This document shows positions 46,426 to 55,446 of a stretch of DNA of 64,000 nt, in pieces. Numbering within the stretch: the first letter of the stretch is position 1; every line of letters starts with the position of its first letter. Under the pieces are notes generated by a model, which did no database searches, was not told the origin of the DNA, and saw only the letters and a list, made by a program, of their open reading frames with translations. The DNA is taken from positions 62,001 to 126,000 of the forward strand of contig MEQL01000035.1 of NCBI GenBank assembly GCA_001770205.1, read 5' to 3'. The position numbers were made by a program, and so were the translations under genes. The stretch comes from Bdellovibrionales bacterium RIFOXYD12_FULL_39_22. GTDB taxonomy: Bacteria; Bdellovibrionota; Bacteriovoracia; Bacteriovoracales; Bacteriovoracaceae.

Positions 46426-47124
46426 GTGCAAGATGAAGATCCGGCATGGTTAGATTTTTGTAGTAGGTTTTCTGAGCTATATCAACAGTCTCATTATTCA
46501 AATTCTTTGCAATCAAAAGTTATGCGTCAAGGCCATCGACTATTAGAGAGACAATTTGGCAGTAGTGATCATTTTTCGCGAGTGTTGGAAATAGGTGCAG
46601 GGACAGGAGAACATTTTTCTTTTGTGCGGCATAGCTTTGATCAATATATTATGACCGATATGGATGCCAAAACTCAGGCGGTAGCGCAGAAGAAGTTACA
46701 AGATACTACTAATGCAGAAAAAATTAGTTTTGAAATTCAACCAGGTAATAAACTTTCTTATCCAGATAATAGTTTTGATCGAGTTATTGCTTCACATGTA
46801 TTGGAGCATCTCTATTATCCACATTTGGTGTTAAAAGAGTGGGCACGCATATTGAAAAATGGTGGAACATTATCGGTTTTAATTCCTGCAGAACCAGGCC
46901 TAGCTTGGAAGCTTGGACGACAACTGGGGCCCAGACAGCGAGCGATCGCTAAGGGAATTGCCTATGACTACGTAGTGGCCCGAGAGCATGTCAATTCTTG
47001 CAATAATTTAATCTCTTTTATGCGACACTATTTTTCAGAACGAGTAGAGAGTTGGTGGCCATTACCCATCCCACTTGTTGATCTAAATCTTTTTTTTGCT
47101 TGTCAGATGGTAATTAGAAAGTAG
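46426..47124 (+). CDS. Class I SAM-dependent methyltransferase
   Basis: A 232-residue methyltransferase. Motif I is VLEIGAGTGEHFSFV, the acidic end of strand two is IMTDMDA, and motif IV/post-IV is DNSFDRVIASHVLEHLYYP followed by LKNGGTLSVLIPAEPG. This is the methyltransferase-11/UbiE-like type; the acceptor cannot be told. The start is GTG 46426 with AAGGAG 5 bp upstream rather than the TTG 46402. Its stop is 1 bp from that of the convergent HD/PDE gene. Confidence 0.88.
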   Translation: MQDEDPAWLDFCSRFSELYQQSHYSNSLQSKVMRQGHRLLERQFGSSDHFSRVLEIGAGTGEHFSFVRHSFDQYIMTDMDAKTQAVAQKKLQDTTNAEKISFEIQPGNKLSYPDNSFDRVIASHVLEHLYYPHLVLKEWARILKNGGTLSVLIPAEPGLAWKLGRQLGPRQRAIAKGIAYDYVVAREHVNSCNNLISFMRHYFSERVESWWPLPIPLVDLNLFFACQMVIRK

Positions 47125-47125
47125 T

Positions 47126-48052
47126 TTAGTGTCGATGTAGATGTTTTTTAAAATCTTGGCCATATTTATTTATAATTTCTTTTAGATAGTTGATGTTATT
47201 GGCAATGGCCACATCATATAAATCATCATCAATATTCCAGCGATCTTTAAAGTGCAGCTTCATTAATTTGTTAACGCCGCTAAAATTTTTGCCAAAATTC
47301 TCTTTCAAGTTATCGTGGAATTGAGAGGTCTGCTTCATTAATTCTAGTTCATTAATAGGGGTGGGAGTCGAGGAATTATTATCTTCTTCATCATCTTCGA
47401 TCAGTTGTTCTTGGAATTGTTCGTCAAAAAGATGTAATAATTTTTCGATATAAGTTCGATCGGCCATTTGTCCAAGAAGATCAGCGGTGCCGATAATTTT
47501 GGCCAAGAGTTCTACTTCCAGGGAGGGGAATTTAACTTTGGTAGCATCAAAGTTAAAAGCAGTAGCTTGCAGCATGAATTTTATGTTAAGCAAATCATCA
47601 GCGGTAAGTAGATTAAAATTATTATTCTTCTTTAGATATTGATTAATAAAATCAAAACTAAGGTTGGGAATTTTCAAGGATAGTTTTATTCCCGTTCCAA
47701 ACTCTTCACTGGCCTTGGGGATGTATCCGACATCATGAAAAAAAGAGGTAATTATTGTGGAGAAGAGTTGGGCATTAGTAAAACGGCGGCCATCTAAATG
47801 GGCAGCATGGATAAGTCGAGTGGTGGCCAAGGAGACGTCAGTGGAATGTTTGAGGTCATGAAATTTGCGAGTACAGGCCTTGTAGGGAGGATATTCTCCT
47901 TTGTAAAGTGAGATTAGGTCTTCTAAAACTTTAGTAATTTTTTCAATTGGAAAAGTTGGAGATATTGAGGAAAGTAGAAACTCAATTTCTGCAAAAACTT
48001 TCTTTGGCTCATCCATGTTGACCAGACTAGAAAGTAAAACAATGTTTCCCAT
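47126..48052 (-). CDS. HD-type / cyclic-nucleotide-PDE-like phosphohydrolase
   Basis: A 308-residue cytoplasmic protein. The metal-binding pattern FHDLKHSTDV, then SFFHDVGY and GTADLLGQMADRTY, follows the order of class I cyclic-nucleotide phosphodiesterases (H-x3-H, HD, D). It is not an HD-GYP protein. A charged loop rich in Glu, Asp, Asn and Ser lies near residue 225. It is the last gene of a unit with a PilZ protein and a barrel protein, so a second-messenger role is possible, but the nucleotide is unknown. Confidence 0.72.
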   Translation of the reverse strand: MGNIVLLSSLVNMDEPKKVFAEIEFLLSSISPTFPIEKITKVLEDLISLYKGEYPPYKACTRKFHDLKHSTDVSLATTRLIHAAHLDGRRFTNAQLFSTIITSFFHDVGYIPKASEEFGTGIKLSLKIPNLSFDFINQYLKKNNNFNLLTADDLLNIKFMLQATAFNFDATKVKFPSLEVELLAKIIGTADLLGQMADRTYIEKLLHLFDEQFQEQLIEDDEEDNNSSTPTPINELELMKQTSQFHDNLKENFGKNFSGVNKLMKLHFKDRWNIDDDLYDVAIANNINYLKEIINKYGQDFKKHLHRH

Positions 48053-48069
48053 AGGGACACAATCCTTGG

Positions 48070-48819
48070 TTAAAAGTTATATCCAACTGAAAAAGTTAAT
48101 GCTTGTACTCTGGATTTTATTTCTGATCCATCTTCTGCTTCAAAATAAGTTTTGGTCAAAGTAAAGTCGGCCTTAAGAATCACTGCATGTTGAAAGGCAG
48201 CGTAAGGATAGGGAAGCGGACGATTGAAGAGGAAGCGAAAGATAATTCCACTGGAAAACTCTTCGCGGTTGCTGATGCTGGCAAAAAGAGGATATTTAAA
48301 ATAGACTGAGAGTACTCCATCTGGCCGAGTATAATCTAGTAGTGGATAATATTGCACTCCATCTTGAGCATCAGCGCCAAAGTTATCGCTGCTAGTGAAA
48401 GGCCGAGTATAATAATATTCAGCAGCTAAAGTCAGATTGAGAGGGCGAGTACCGGGAACAATAAGGCCGACGCTGCCATTTCCATTTAGCAAAAAAACAC
48501 GACTCCCATCTACACTGGAGTGTGTTAGTACTCCAATGTATTGAGCATCGAGGCGAGTGTATAGAAGTCCGGAGATTAAAAAAAGCTGATAGGTGAGCTG
48601 AAAATTAAGTGACTCTTGATTAAAATTTGTGTCAAGTGAGCGATCGCCATAGTGGGTTTCATCAAATTTAAGATAGCTGTAACCGGCATCAACCTCGATA
48701 CGGTGGCGAGAGGAGTCTTCACCGGGAACTTCTTTGGCGGCAAAGCTATTTGTCGCTTGTAGAAGTGAGAACACGATAATCGCAATAACTGTGAAATAGT
48801 TTGGAAATCTATTCTTCAT
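48070..48819 (-). CDS. Putative outer-membrane beta-barrel protein
   Basis: A 249-residue protein with a signal peptide ending in NSFA before AKEVPGE and a series of amphipathic strands rich in Tyr and Phe (HRIEVDAGYSYLKF, LNLTLAAEYYYTRPF), ending FSVGYNF. The C-terminal Phe is typical for the BAM signal. It overlaps the PilZ gene by 11 bp and precedes the HD/PDE gene by 17 bp. No named family. Confidence 0.72.
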   Translation of the reverse strand: MKNRFPNYFTVIAIIVFSLLQATNSFAAKEVPGEDSSRHRIEVDAGYSYLKFDETHYGDRSLDTNFNQESLNFQLTYQLFLISGLLYTRLDAQYIGVLTHSSVDGSRVFLLNGNGSVGLIVPGTRPLNLTLAAEYYYTRPFTSSDNFGADAQDGVQYYPLLDYTRPDGVLSVYFKYPLFASISNREEFSSGIIFRFLFNRPLPYPYAAFQHAVILKADFTLTKTYFEAEDGSEIKSRVQALTFSVGYNF

Positions 48820-49156
48820 ATGACCCCATTTTGGCAATATATTGTGCCAATTTGGCCTTAGATTCTTTGTCCATCTCAATGAAGACAGCACCGAAATAGC
48901 TATCGTCTAACTCAGTATGTCGGATAATGGCCAGAACTCTAAAGGCCTTTTCACCAGGAAGCTGGATATTCATCTCGATCTCTTCATCAATATCGCAACC
49001 ACGAAAATAGGAAGGAGTTGCGACACAAATTCCCCCCACGCTAATATCTTTAGCGTAGATCATTTGGCCGTTGAAGTCTTTGCCAACAAGCTCAACGATT
49101 ACCGGTTCATCTGTTTTGGGATGAATACGAGTTTCTTTACGTTTATAAAACCACAT
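48809..49156 (-). CDS. Single-domain PilZ protein
   Basis: A 115-residue PilZ-domain protein: an N-terminal RKETRIHPKT segment with the basic residues used for cyclic di-GMP, the conserved AKDISVGGICVATP and the late strand YFGAVFIEMDK. The short Arg pattern (R-x3-R) supports ligand binding better than in the PilZ protein at 28926. It is the first gene of a three-gene unit with the barrel protein and the HD/PDE protein. Confidence 0.85.
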   Translation of the reverse strand: MWFYKRKETRIHPKTDEPVIVELVGKDFNGQMIYAKDISVGGICVATPSYFRGCDIDEEIEMNIQLPGEKAFRVLAIIRHTELDDSYFGAVFIEMDKESKAKLAQYIAKMGSYEE

Positions 49157-49270
49157 ACGTTATGAGATGATACAGGCCGACATTATATTTGTACATATAA
49201 AATAGTTTTTGCCTTCTTACATTTTGGCCAATCCCGAGGTACAATTTTACTATAAGAAAAGGAGATTTTT

Positions 49271-50998
49271 ATGGCACAATTTAAAGTTGATTTCCGCGAT
49301 CACTTTTTTAACCTTTTTGAACTTCTTAACTGTCAGCAATACTCCAAACAGTTTTCAGAAAGTGAACTTAAAGAGACTTTTTCAGAGTTTGTTAAATTTG
49401 TAACCAATGAAATTTATCCGACCAGAACAGTTTCTGACCTGGAAGGAGTGAAGCTAGAGGGGGGAAGAGTCAAAGTAGCTCCCTGTCTACATAAACCTAT
49501 GCGACTTTTTTATGAAAATGGGTGGTTCGGCCTAGGAATTTCCGAGAAATTTGGTGGGATTCCAGTTCCGATCTCTTTTTTGATTTCGTGCGTTTCTACT
49601 GAAAACAGCGCGAATGTCGCCTTTACTATTTACCATTGGTTGGCCCGTTCTGCTAGCAATGTGATAATTCGCATTGGTAGTGAAAATCAAAAGCAGTTTG
49701 TTATCCCTAAAATGAATAGTGGAGAGTGGGGAGGAACCATGTGTTTGACAGAGCCCAATGCTGGCTCTGACGTGGGGGCATTAACGACTATGGCCACACC
49801 GATAAGTGGAGTGCCGCGAAAATATAAATTAAAGGGCAGCAAGATTTTTATTAGTGGGGGGGATAACGATCTTTATCAGAATATTGTGCATTTGGTTTTG
49901 GCGCGTACCCCTGGAGCTCCTGCTGGTTCCAAAGGCCTTTCGCTGTTTACTGTTTCGCAATATAAAATTTTAGACAATGGTAGTTTGGGCGATTGGAATA
50001 ATGTCTCCTGCAATAAAATAGAAGAGAAGATGGGGATTCACTCTTCGGCCACCTGCGAGCTGCTTTTTGGACAAGATGGTGAGTGCGAGGGAGAATTACT
50101 CGGAGAGTTAAATGAAGGCATGGCCAATATGTTTTATATGATGAATGAGGCCAGGTTACTTTGTGCTTTGCAAGGAGAAGGACAAGGATATTTGGCGTAT
50201 ACTTTGTCAGAGCAGTATGCCAACGAACGCCAGCAGTTTGGTACAGAGATTGCCAATCACCCGGATATTAAGCGAACTTTAAAAAATATGCGTGCGCTTT
50301 CGAGAGGACTGCGTGCGCTTTGTTTGTATACCGGCCATCAATTTGATGTGGAATATCGTGAGAAAAAACATGATAGTGCAAAATCTAAGGCGGCAGAAAT
50401 AGAAGTAGGATTACTTACACCTATTTGTAAGGCCTATGGCACAGATGAGGGTTTTAATATGGCCGTAGATGCAGTGCAAATCCATGGAGGATATGGTTTT
50501 TGTAGTGATTACGGTATTGAGTTGATCGTACGAGATACCAAGATTGGCAGTATATATGAAGGAACAAATGGCATTCAAGCACTAGATTTTCTCACACGTA
50601 AAATTTTAAAAGATAATGGTGTAGGATATATGGGCCTTTTAAGTAAGATAGAAAAAACAGTGAGCGGATGTAAGGAGTGGCGTAGCGAATGCGCCTTGAT
50701 GGTTGAATCACTCGGCGATGTAAAAAAATTGATGAAAATTTTTCAAGAAAAATTAGTACAAAAAAAGAGCAATGAAGTTTTTTATCATGCGACGGACTTT
50801 TTAAAATTTAATTCCCACTTGGTAGTTGCCTGGAGATTGTTAGAAAGTGCCATATTGGCGGCCGAGAAATTAAATATGGGAATGGCCACTTTGCCTATAA
50901 CAGAACAAGAATTTTATCATTCCAAGATCGAAGATTTTCAAACATATGTTAAGGTGTTTCTAGCAAAAAACCGAGCACTCTTTTATACCATGAGCTAG
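49271..50998 (+). CDS. Acyl-CoA dehydrogenase
   Basis: A 575-residue flavoprotein of the longer acyl-CoA dehydrogenase type. The FAD-binding signature MCLTEPNAGSDVGAL, GSKIFISGGDND, the ERQQFGTEI helix and the end motif GSIYEGTNGIQALD are present. It oxidises an acyl-CoA to the 2-enoyl-CoA and passes electrons to ETF. A strong AGGAG site precedes the ATG. No other beta-oxidation or ETF gene lies beside it, so the chain length and substrate remain open. It is convergent with the DNA methyltransferase gene. Confidence 0.93.
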   Translation: MAQFKVDFRDHFFNLFELLNCQQYSKQFSESELKETFSEFVKFVTNEIYPTRTVSDLEGVKLEGGRVKVAPCLHKPMRLFYENGWFGLGISEKFGGIPVPISFLISCVSTENSANVAFTIYHWLARSASNVIIRIGSENQKQFVIPKMNSGEWGGTMCLTEPNAGSDVGALTTMATPISGVPRKYKLKGSKIFISGGDNDLYQNIVHLVLARTPGAPAGSKGLSLFTVSQYKILDNGSLGDWNNVSCNKIEEKMGIHSSATCELLFGQDGECEGELLGELNEGMANMFYMMNEARLLCALQGEGQGYLAYTLSEQYANERQQFGTEIANHPDIKRTLKNMRALSRGLRALCLYTGHQFDVEYREKKHDSAKSKAAEIEVGLLTPICKAYGTDEGFNMAVDAVQIHGGYGFCSDYGIELIVRDTKIGSIYEGTNGIQALDFLTRKILKDNGVGYMGLLSKIEKTVSGCKEWRSECALMVESLGDVKKLMKIFQEKLVQKKSNEVFYHATDFLKFNSHLVVAWRLLESAILAAEKLNMGMATLPITEQEFYHSKIEDFQTYVKVFLAKNRALFYTMS

Positions 50999-51038
50999 CG
51001 CAATTGCAGCGTTGAGAATGTATATGTCTGGGCAAAAA

Positions 51039-52172
51039 TCATTTGTAGATGAATGCGCGGTTTCGTACTTCAGCGATATTAACTTTTGTATCCTCGGCAC
51101 TAAGAGTTCTCTTTTTTGAGTGTTCTTGCGGGTTGCTTTTTTCATACATGCTAAGTAGTGCATTTCCGATAGCACGGGCCAAAAGTGGCGGAACGGCATT
51201 ACCAATTTGGCGCCACTGACTAGCGAGAGATCCGGTAAAAACGAAATCATTGGGGAAGCTTTGTATGGCCGCGGCTTCGCGGGCAGTTAAATAACGATCC
51301 TCTTTGGGGTGATAGTAGCTACCTCTACTCGTCATGATAGTTGGCGAAATTGTTTTACTATCTAATCTTTGAAATTTAGTTTGGCGAAAGCGATTTTCCT
51401 TAAGCGTTTGCCAATCTACTCCCATGCTTAAACCTTTGGGGCGAAGATAGGCTTCTTCATCTTTTTGATAACGAATACCTCGTCCTTCAGGAATATGTTT
51501 CAAAATGCTACGATCACGTTCAGAGACAACTTTGGCCTTATCTACTTCATGATTGTAGATAATAGTATCGGTGGCCTTCAGGTTGCGTAGTGCCTCGCCT
51601 ACTGTTTTATAATTATTCTCATGTGTCGGGATAGGAAGTATTATGTCGTTATTGACTCGACTACCGACGATAATAGTGCGCTTGCGCCTTTCGGGCACGC
51701 CATATTGCTGGGCCTCTACCACTTTAAAGTCAAGCTTGTAACCAAGTTCTGCAAAACAATCAAAAATGGAGTGTAGGGTATCTTCATTTTTGCGTGCAAC
51801 TAGGCCGGTTACGTTTTCAATTACCACAAAAAGCGGTTTAGTGTGTTTTACGATGCGGACAAATTGTAAAAAAAGAGAGTTGCGTTTATCATCTGGATTT
51901 CCTCTACCGACGGTAGAGAAACCCTGACAGGGAGGGCCGCCCACCACGGCATGTACGGTTTCGCCGCCCAAAAATTTATCCACCATTTCGTTAGTAAGTT
52001 TGTTGATATCTCCGCAGTAACTTTGCGCTTTTTTGTGATTTTTCTTAAAAGTTTCAATGGCCTTTTTATCAAAATCGACCCCTAAAAGGCAGTTAAGGCC
52101 GGCCATTTCTAGGCCACAAGACATACCGCCAGCTCCCGAAAAAAGATCAATGAAATTTAAAGATTTGCTCAT
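51039..52172 (-). CDS. DNA (cytosine-5) methyltransferase, orphan
   Basis: A 377-residue C5-cytosine DNA methyltransferase. Motif I FIDLFSGAGGMSCGLEMAG, motif IV VGGPPCQGFS with the catalytic Cys, motif VI VIENVTGL, motif VIII QYGVPERRKRTIIVG and motif X QIGNAVPPLLARAIG are all in the canonical order; the target-recognition region lies between VIII and IX (residues about 200-300). ATG 52172 is used because AGGAG stands upstream and the extension to 52223 lacks the family pattern. No restriction endonuclease is recognisable next to it. Sequence specificity cannot be read by eye. Confidence 0.95.
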   Translation of the reverse strand: MSKSLNFIDLFSGAGGMSCGLEMAGLNCLLGVDFDKKAIETFKKNHKKAQSYCGDINKLTNEMVDKFLGGETVHAVVGGPPCQGFSTVGRGNPDDKRNSLFLQFVRIVKHTKPLFVVIENVTGLVARKNEDTLHSIFDCFAELGYKLDFKVVEAQQYGVPERRKRTIIVGSRVNNDIILPIPTHENNYKTVGEALRNLKATDTIIYNHEVDKAKVVSERDRSILKHIPEGRGIRYQKDEEAYLRPKGLSMGVDWQTLKENRFRQTKFQRLDSKTISPTIMTSRGSYYHPKEDRYLTAREAAAIQSFPNDFVFTGSLASQWRQIGNAVPPLLARAIGNALLSMYEKSNPQEHSKKRTLSAEDTKVNIAEVRNRAFIYK

Positions 52173-52260
52173 TAGAAAAACTCCTGCCGTTTGAAAAAAA
52201 GTAAAAAAGGCAACTATTGCCATTTCAAAAACAGGCAGAATGATAACCGGCCTCTAGATG

Positions 52261-52899
52261 TTAGGCAACATTTTTTTTATGATCAGCGATTTTAATGATG
52301 GATTTTTGATTAATAACTGGAGCTACCTCAAAACAGTGAGCGGAGGATTTAGTTACAATCTTGGTAATATGGTTAAACCACTTATCAGAAAGAGTGGTGG
52401 AAAGCAAAACTACTTGGCCACTATTTTTAGAGTTAAATTCAATGGCATTAATGATGTGGACAATATTTTCGGAGGATAAAAACTCTTCTGGACGCTCTAG
52501 AAAAAGAAAATCTGACTGTTGGATAAGTCCTTTGATAAAGACGGCAAGTTGTTGCATTTGCCGATCAACTTTACTGGGGTAGGCATCTGGTAAGGTGATT
52601 TGCGCAAAGAGTTTTTGCAAATGGGTATTTTCACTTTTTTGCATATAACTGTTAAATTGATGCTCCTTGGAGGTAGATAGATCGGAGGGAATATAGTCTA
52701 AGAGTATATTCTCTTTAAGCGTTAGGCCTTCAATTAGTTGATGATTGCTGGATATATATGCGAATTTTAAAGGCCGTTTGACGTGATTATAGTTTAAAAA
52801 ATTAATAAAAGTTTTAAGATGACAATGGCCTTTGTCATTAAGGTGGTTTTTAAATAGTAAAATATCTTCTCTTACGAAGAGTTGCTTGGCCGAAGTCAT
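52261..52899 (-). CDS. Degenerate ABC-type ATPase-like protein
   Basis: A 212-residue protein with the order of an ABC ATPase but altered motifs: no proper Walker A (the N-terminus reads LNDKGHCHLKTFINFL), a Q-loop-like FAYISSNHQLIEGLTLKENI, a signature-like SKVDRQMQQLAVFIKGL, a Walker-B-like DFLFLERPEEFL, and STTLSD where the H-loop would be. It is probably non-hydrolytic, or a remote relative. It precedes the DNA methyltransferase gene by 89 bp on the same strand. Identification is tentative. Confidence 0.5.
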   Translation of the reverse strand: MTSAKQLFVREDILLFKNHLNDKGHCHLKTFINFLNYNHVKRPLKFAYISSNHQLIEGLTLKENILLDYIPSDLSTSKEHQFNSYMQKSENTHLQKLFAQITLPDAYPSKVDRQMQQLAVFIKGLIQQSDFLFLERPEEFLSSENIVHIINAIEFNSKNSGQVVLLSTTLSDKWFNHITKIVTKSSAHCFEVAPVINQKSIIKIADHKKNVA

Positions 52900-53022
52900 G
52901 CCAAACTTGTCGGAATTTTTTGCCTACCTCTTAACCATTTTATTAATATTTTTATAAATAGTTGCTTGGAAAATACCATTTTGTGGTACTATAATTAGGT
53001 TGTAATTACAGGTAGTTATTTG

Positions 53023-54255
53023 ATGAGTGATAAACAAACAAAGAGTGTCGTTATTGGAATGACTCCAAAAATCGAGTCAGTAGTGGCGGCCTATCTACTG
53101 AAGAAAAATGGATATAACTGTATAGGCGTGTCAATTATTTTTCTTGATGAAGTCAAGTATAGTAAGGAAGATTCTCCAGTTTTTACTGATTGCCACGTTA
53201 GAGATTTGGCAAAAGTTAAGGCCATTTGTGATCATCTGAAAATTCAATTTTACGCTGCTAACGCTGTCGACTTGTATCGCGATAGAGTAGTGGAACATGT
53301 AGTGGTTAATCGATTAAACGGGCAGGCCATCTCTCCTTGTATTTTGTGTAATCGCTTAAAAATTGAGCAACTAAACGCGAAGGCCGATCTTTTGCACGCC
53401 GATTATGTAGCAACTGGCCACTATGTGAAATCCATTGAGAACAAACAGCGACAGGAATTTCACCTGGGGGCCAGTGGAGATTTGGAGTATGATCAGAGCT
53501 ATTTTTTTGCCAACCTAGAACAGTCTCTTTTAAAAAAATTAATTTTTCCGCTAGCAGATATGCGCAAAAGCGATGTCGATCGTATTGCTCGCTCTATTGG
53601 GTTAGATCATTTGATTGATATTGGCCAAGAAAAAAAAGGGCCGAAAAAGAAAAGTTGTTTTTACAATAACGATTTTATGCCGGCGTTTGTAGAAAAAAGA
53701 TCCCCCGCTTCTTTACGTCAGAGGGGAGGACTTATTGCGTATGAAGGTGAATCTTTTATTGCGGAACATAGTGGAGTTCATAATTATTATGTGGGGCAAA
53801 GCAGAATTTTAGCGGCAAGTAAGGCCGTAGTTGATCCTTCGCTTGAAGTTATAAAGATGTTACCTACGGATAAAGTGGTATATTTGGGGAGTCGGGATAT
53901 TTTTTCTTACGATTATTGTCTTCTGACCGAGTTTAGCTTTTTGTCTAAAACAGATTGTACAAGGCCCATGGCAGTTTTTGCTAAATTCAAACAAAGAGGA
54001 GAGCTTGTTGCGTGCACTTTAACTTTAAAAAATCATAGCTATGTGGTTTTAAAATTTACCCAGGAATATAAGGGGATGATTATTCCAGGAACTTATGCGG
54101 TCATATATGATCGCATGGGAAGTGGGGCCATATTACTCGGAGGGGGCGCGGTAGTGCAAAGTGGAATGATGCAAGTCGTGGATAGGGTGGGCAACGAAGA
54201 TGTTGATGAGGATGAAATAGATGAGAGCAAAAAAGATTTTGTTTTTAAATTTTAA
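53023..54255 (+). CDS. MnmA-like protein with degenerate PP-loop
   Basis: A 410-residue paralogue of tRNA 2-thiouridylase. The ATP-binding PP-loop, SGGVDS in the active enzyme encoded at 55447, is replaced by TPKIES at residues 14-19. In contrast both catalytic Cys are kept in context (SPCILCN, Cys109, and KKSCFYN, Cys212), as are YVATGHY and DQSYFF. The C-terminal barrel is longer and ends in an acidic tail. It therefore looks like a MnmA copy that lost adenylation but kept sulfur chemistry or RNA binding. ATG 53023 is preferred over TTG 53020. It overlaps the next gene by 35 bp. Confidence 0.8.
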   Translation: MSDKQTKSVVIGMTPKIESVVAAYLLKKNGYNCIGVSIIFLDEVKYSKEDSPVFTDCHVRDLAKVKAICDHLKIQFYAANAVDLYRDRVVEHVVVNRLNGQAISPCILCNRLKIEQLNAKADLLHADYVATGHYVKSIENKQRQEFHLGASGDLEYDQSYFFANLEQSLLKKLIFPLADMRKSDVDRIARSIGLDHLIDIGQEKKGPKKKSCFYNNDFMPAFVEKRSPASLRQRGGLIAYEGESFIAEHSGVHNYYVGQSRILAASKAVVDPSLEVIKMLPTDKVVYLGSRDIFSYDYCLLTEFSFLSKTDCTRPMAVFAKFKQRGELVACTLTLKNHSYVVLKFTQEYKGMIIPGTYAVIYDRMGSGAILLGGGAVVQSGMMQVVDRVGNEDVDEDEIDESKKDFVFKF

Positions 54256-55426
54256 AAGGTGGAGTTTTTTGCTGCTAGCATCGTGGATGCTGTCGCATGA
54301 ACTGTTGTATGGCGTGGAGTTAAAAAATAGTGAGCGGCGTCCAACCGATTTTATGACGATTCGTCAGTTGATGCAAAAGTTTCCGCGAGAAAATGTTGAA
54401 AAATATTTGCGCGATTTTATTAAAAGCGGCAACCCAAATAGAATGGCCGGCCAGCTAGGACATCTTGGCGCAAAAAATTATTTACTCGGCAAATTAAGTA
54501 GTATTAGCAAGGTCGCGCCGGCAGGTTTGGCCGGCACCTCCAACGTCGTGGTCGATGAGTTTATACCTGATATTGATTGGGCAATAAAAAAATATGAAAG
54601 CGACTTTAATCAGAAAGTGGCCGGGAAATATCCTATCGATGATCCTGTTTATAAAGTTTGGAATACTTTTACTCTCAATATCAAAGAGACGTTACGTTCA
54701 CTAAAAGAGGTAAAGGGCAGTAATCTAATTTGGGAAAAGCAAGGGTATAAAAACCCTCAACAAGTTTTGGCCATTGGCGCCTATTATGATTCGGTGGCCA
54801 TGAGTAAAGAGAGCTATATGGTGCAACTAGGCCAGGCCATTGAAGGGGCAGATAATAATGGATCGGGCGTTTCCATCTTGCTTTCTATGGCCGAACTTTT
54901 TTCTCAGATGGAGTTCCCTTTTACTATTCGTCTTATTTTTTTTGATTTTGGAGAGTTTCAGTCATTGGGGGCGCTCTCTTATGCTAAGAAGTATTTAGAG
55001 GATGCAAAAGAGCGGGCCAGTTTTTTAGGTTATATCGATCTTTTAATGTTAGGCCATGATTCGCTCTCTACAGATAAGCAGAAAAAAAATGGTAATATGA
55101 AACTTTATCTGCGCGGTAAACTAAATGCAGGATATAAGCAAGATAGTAATCTGGCCGATAAATTAGTAGCGGCCGGAAAAATGGTTCATCCAGGTATTAG
55201 ATTTACTCCGATGCCTAATGATTTTGATGTAAGTGGCCATTTGCATTTTTGGGATAAAGGAGTGGCCGCTCTTTTATTTTCTCAAGATTGGGAGGATGAT
55301 TCAAATGAAGTGCGAAATCATACCCCTGATGATTTTGTAGAATCTTTAAATCTAAAAACCCTAAGTGATGCCTTTTATTATATCGCCGGAAGTGTTATAT
55401 CGTTTGCTAACAATGTTACAAAGTAA
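54221..55426 (+). CDS. M28-peptidase-like secreted protein with altered active site
   Basis: A 401-residue protein with an N-terminal signal/anchor (FKRWSFLLLASWMLSHELL) and an M28 (aminopeptidase/glutaminyl-cyclase) fold. The bridging Asp is kept (GADNNGSG, Asp211), as are IDLLMLG and NHTPDD. But the first His ligand (GAHYDS in the family) reads GAYYDS here, with Tyr188, and the Glu-Glu pair of the family reads Gly-Glu (FDFGEFQSLG). Activity by the usual mechanism is doubtful. It overlaps the MnmA-like gene by 35 bp and precedes true mnmA by 20 bp. Confidence 0.75.
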   Translation: MRAKKILFLNFKRWSFLLLASWMLSHELLYGVELKNSERRPTDFMTIRQLMQKFPRENVEKYLRDFIKSGNPNRMAGQLGHLGAKNYLLGKLSSISKVAPAGLAGTSNVVVDEFIPDIDWAIKKYESDFNQKVAGKYPIDDPVYKVWNTFTLNIKETLRSLKEVKGSNLIWEKQGYKNPQQVLAIGAYYDSVAMSKESYMVQLGQAIEGADNNGSGVSILLSMAELFSQMEFPFTIRLIFFDFGEFQSLGALSYAKKYLEDAKERASFLGYIDLLMLGHDSLSTDKQKKNGNMKLYLRGKLNAGYKQDSNLADKLVAAGKMVHPGIRFTPMPNDFDVSGHLHFWDKGVAALLFSQDWEDDSNEVRNHTPDDFVESLNLKTLSDAFYYIAGSVISFANNVTK

Positions 55427-55446
55427 GCAGATGGTAAGCGAAATCT

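Noticed and set aside
51039-52899. Restriction-modification or defence island
   Set aside because: Only the methyltransferase is recognisable. The neighbour resembles an ABC ATPase and not a nuclease, and there is no integrase, transposase or atypical base composition.
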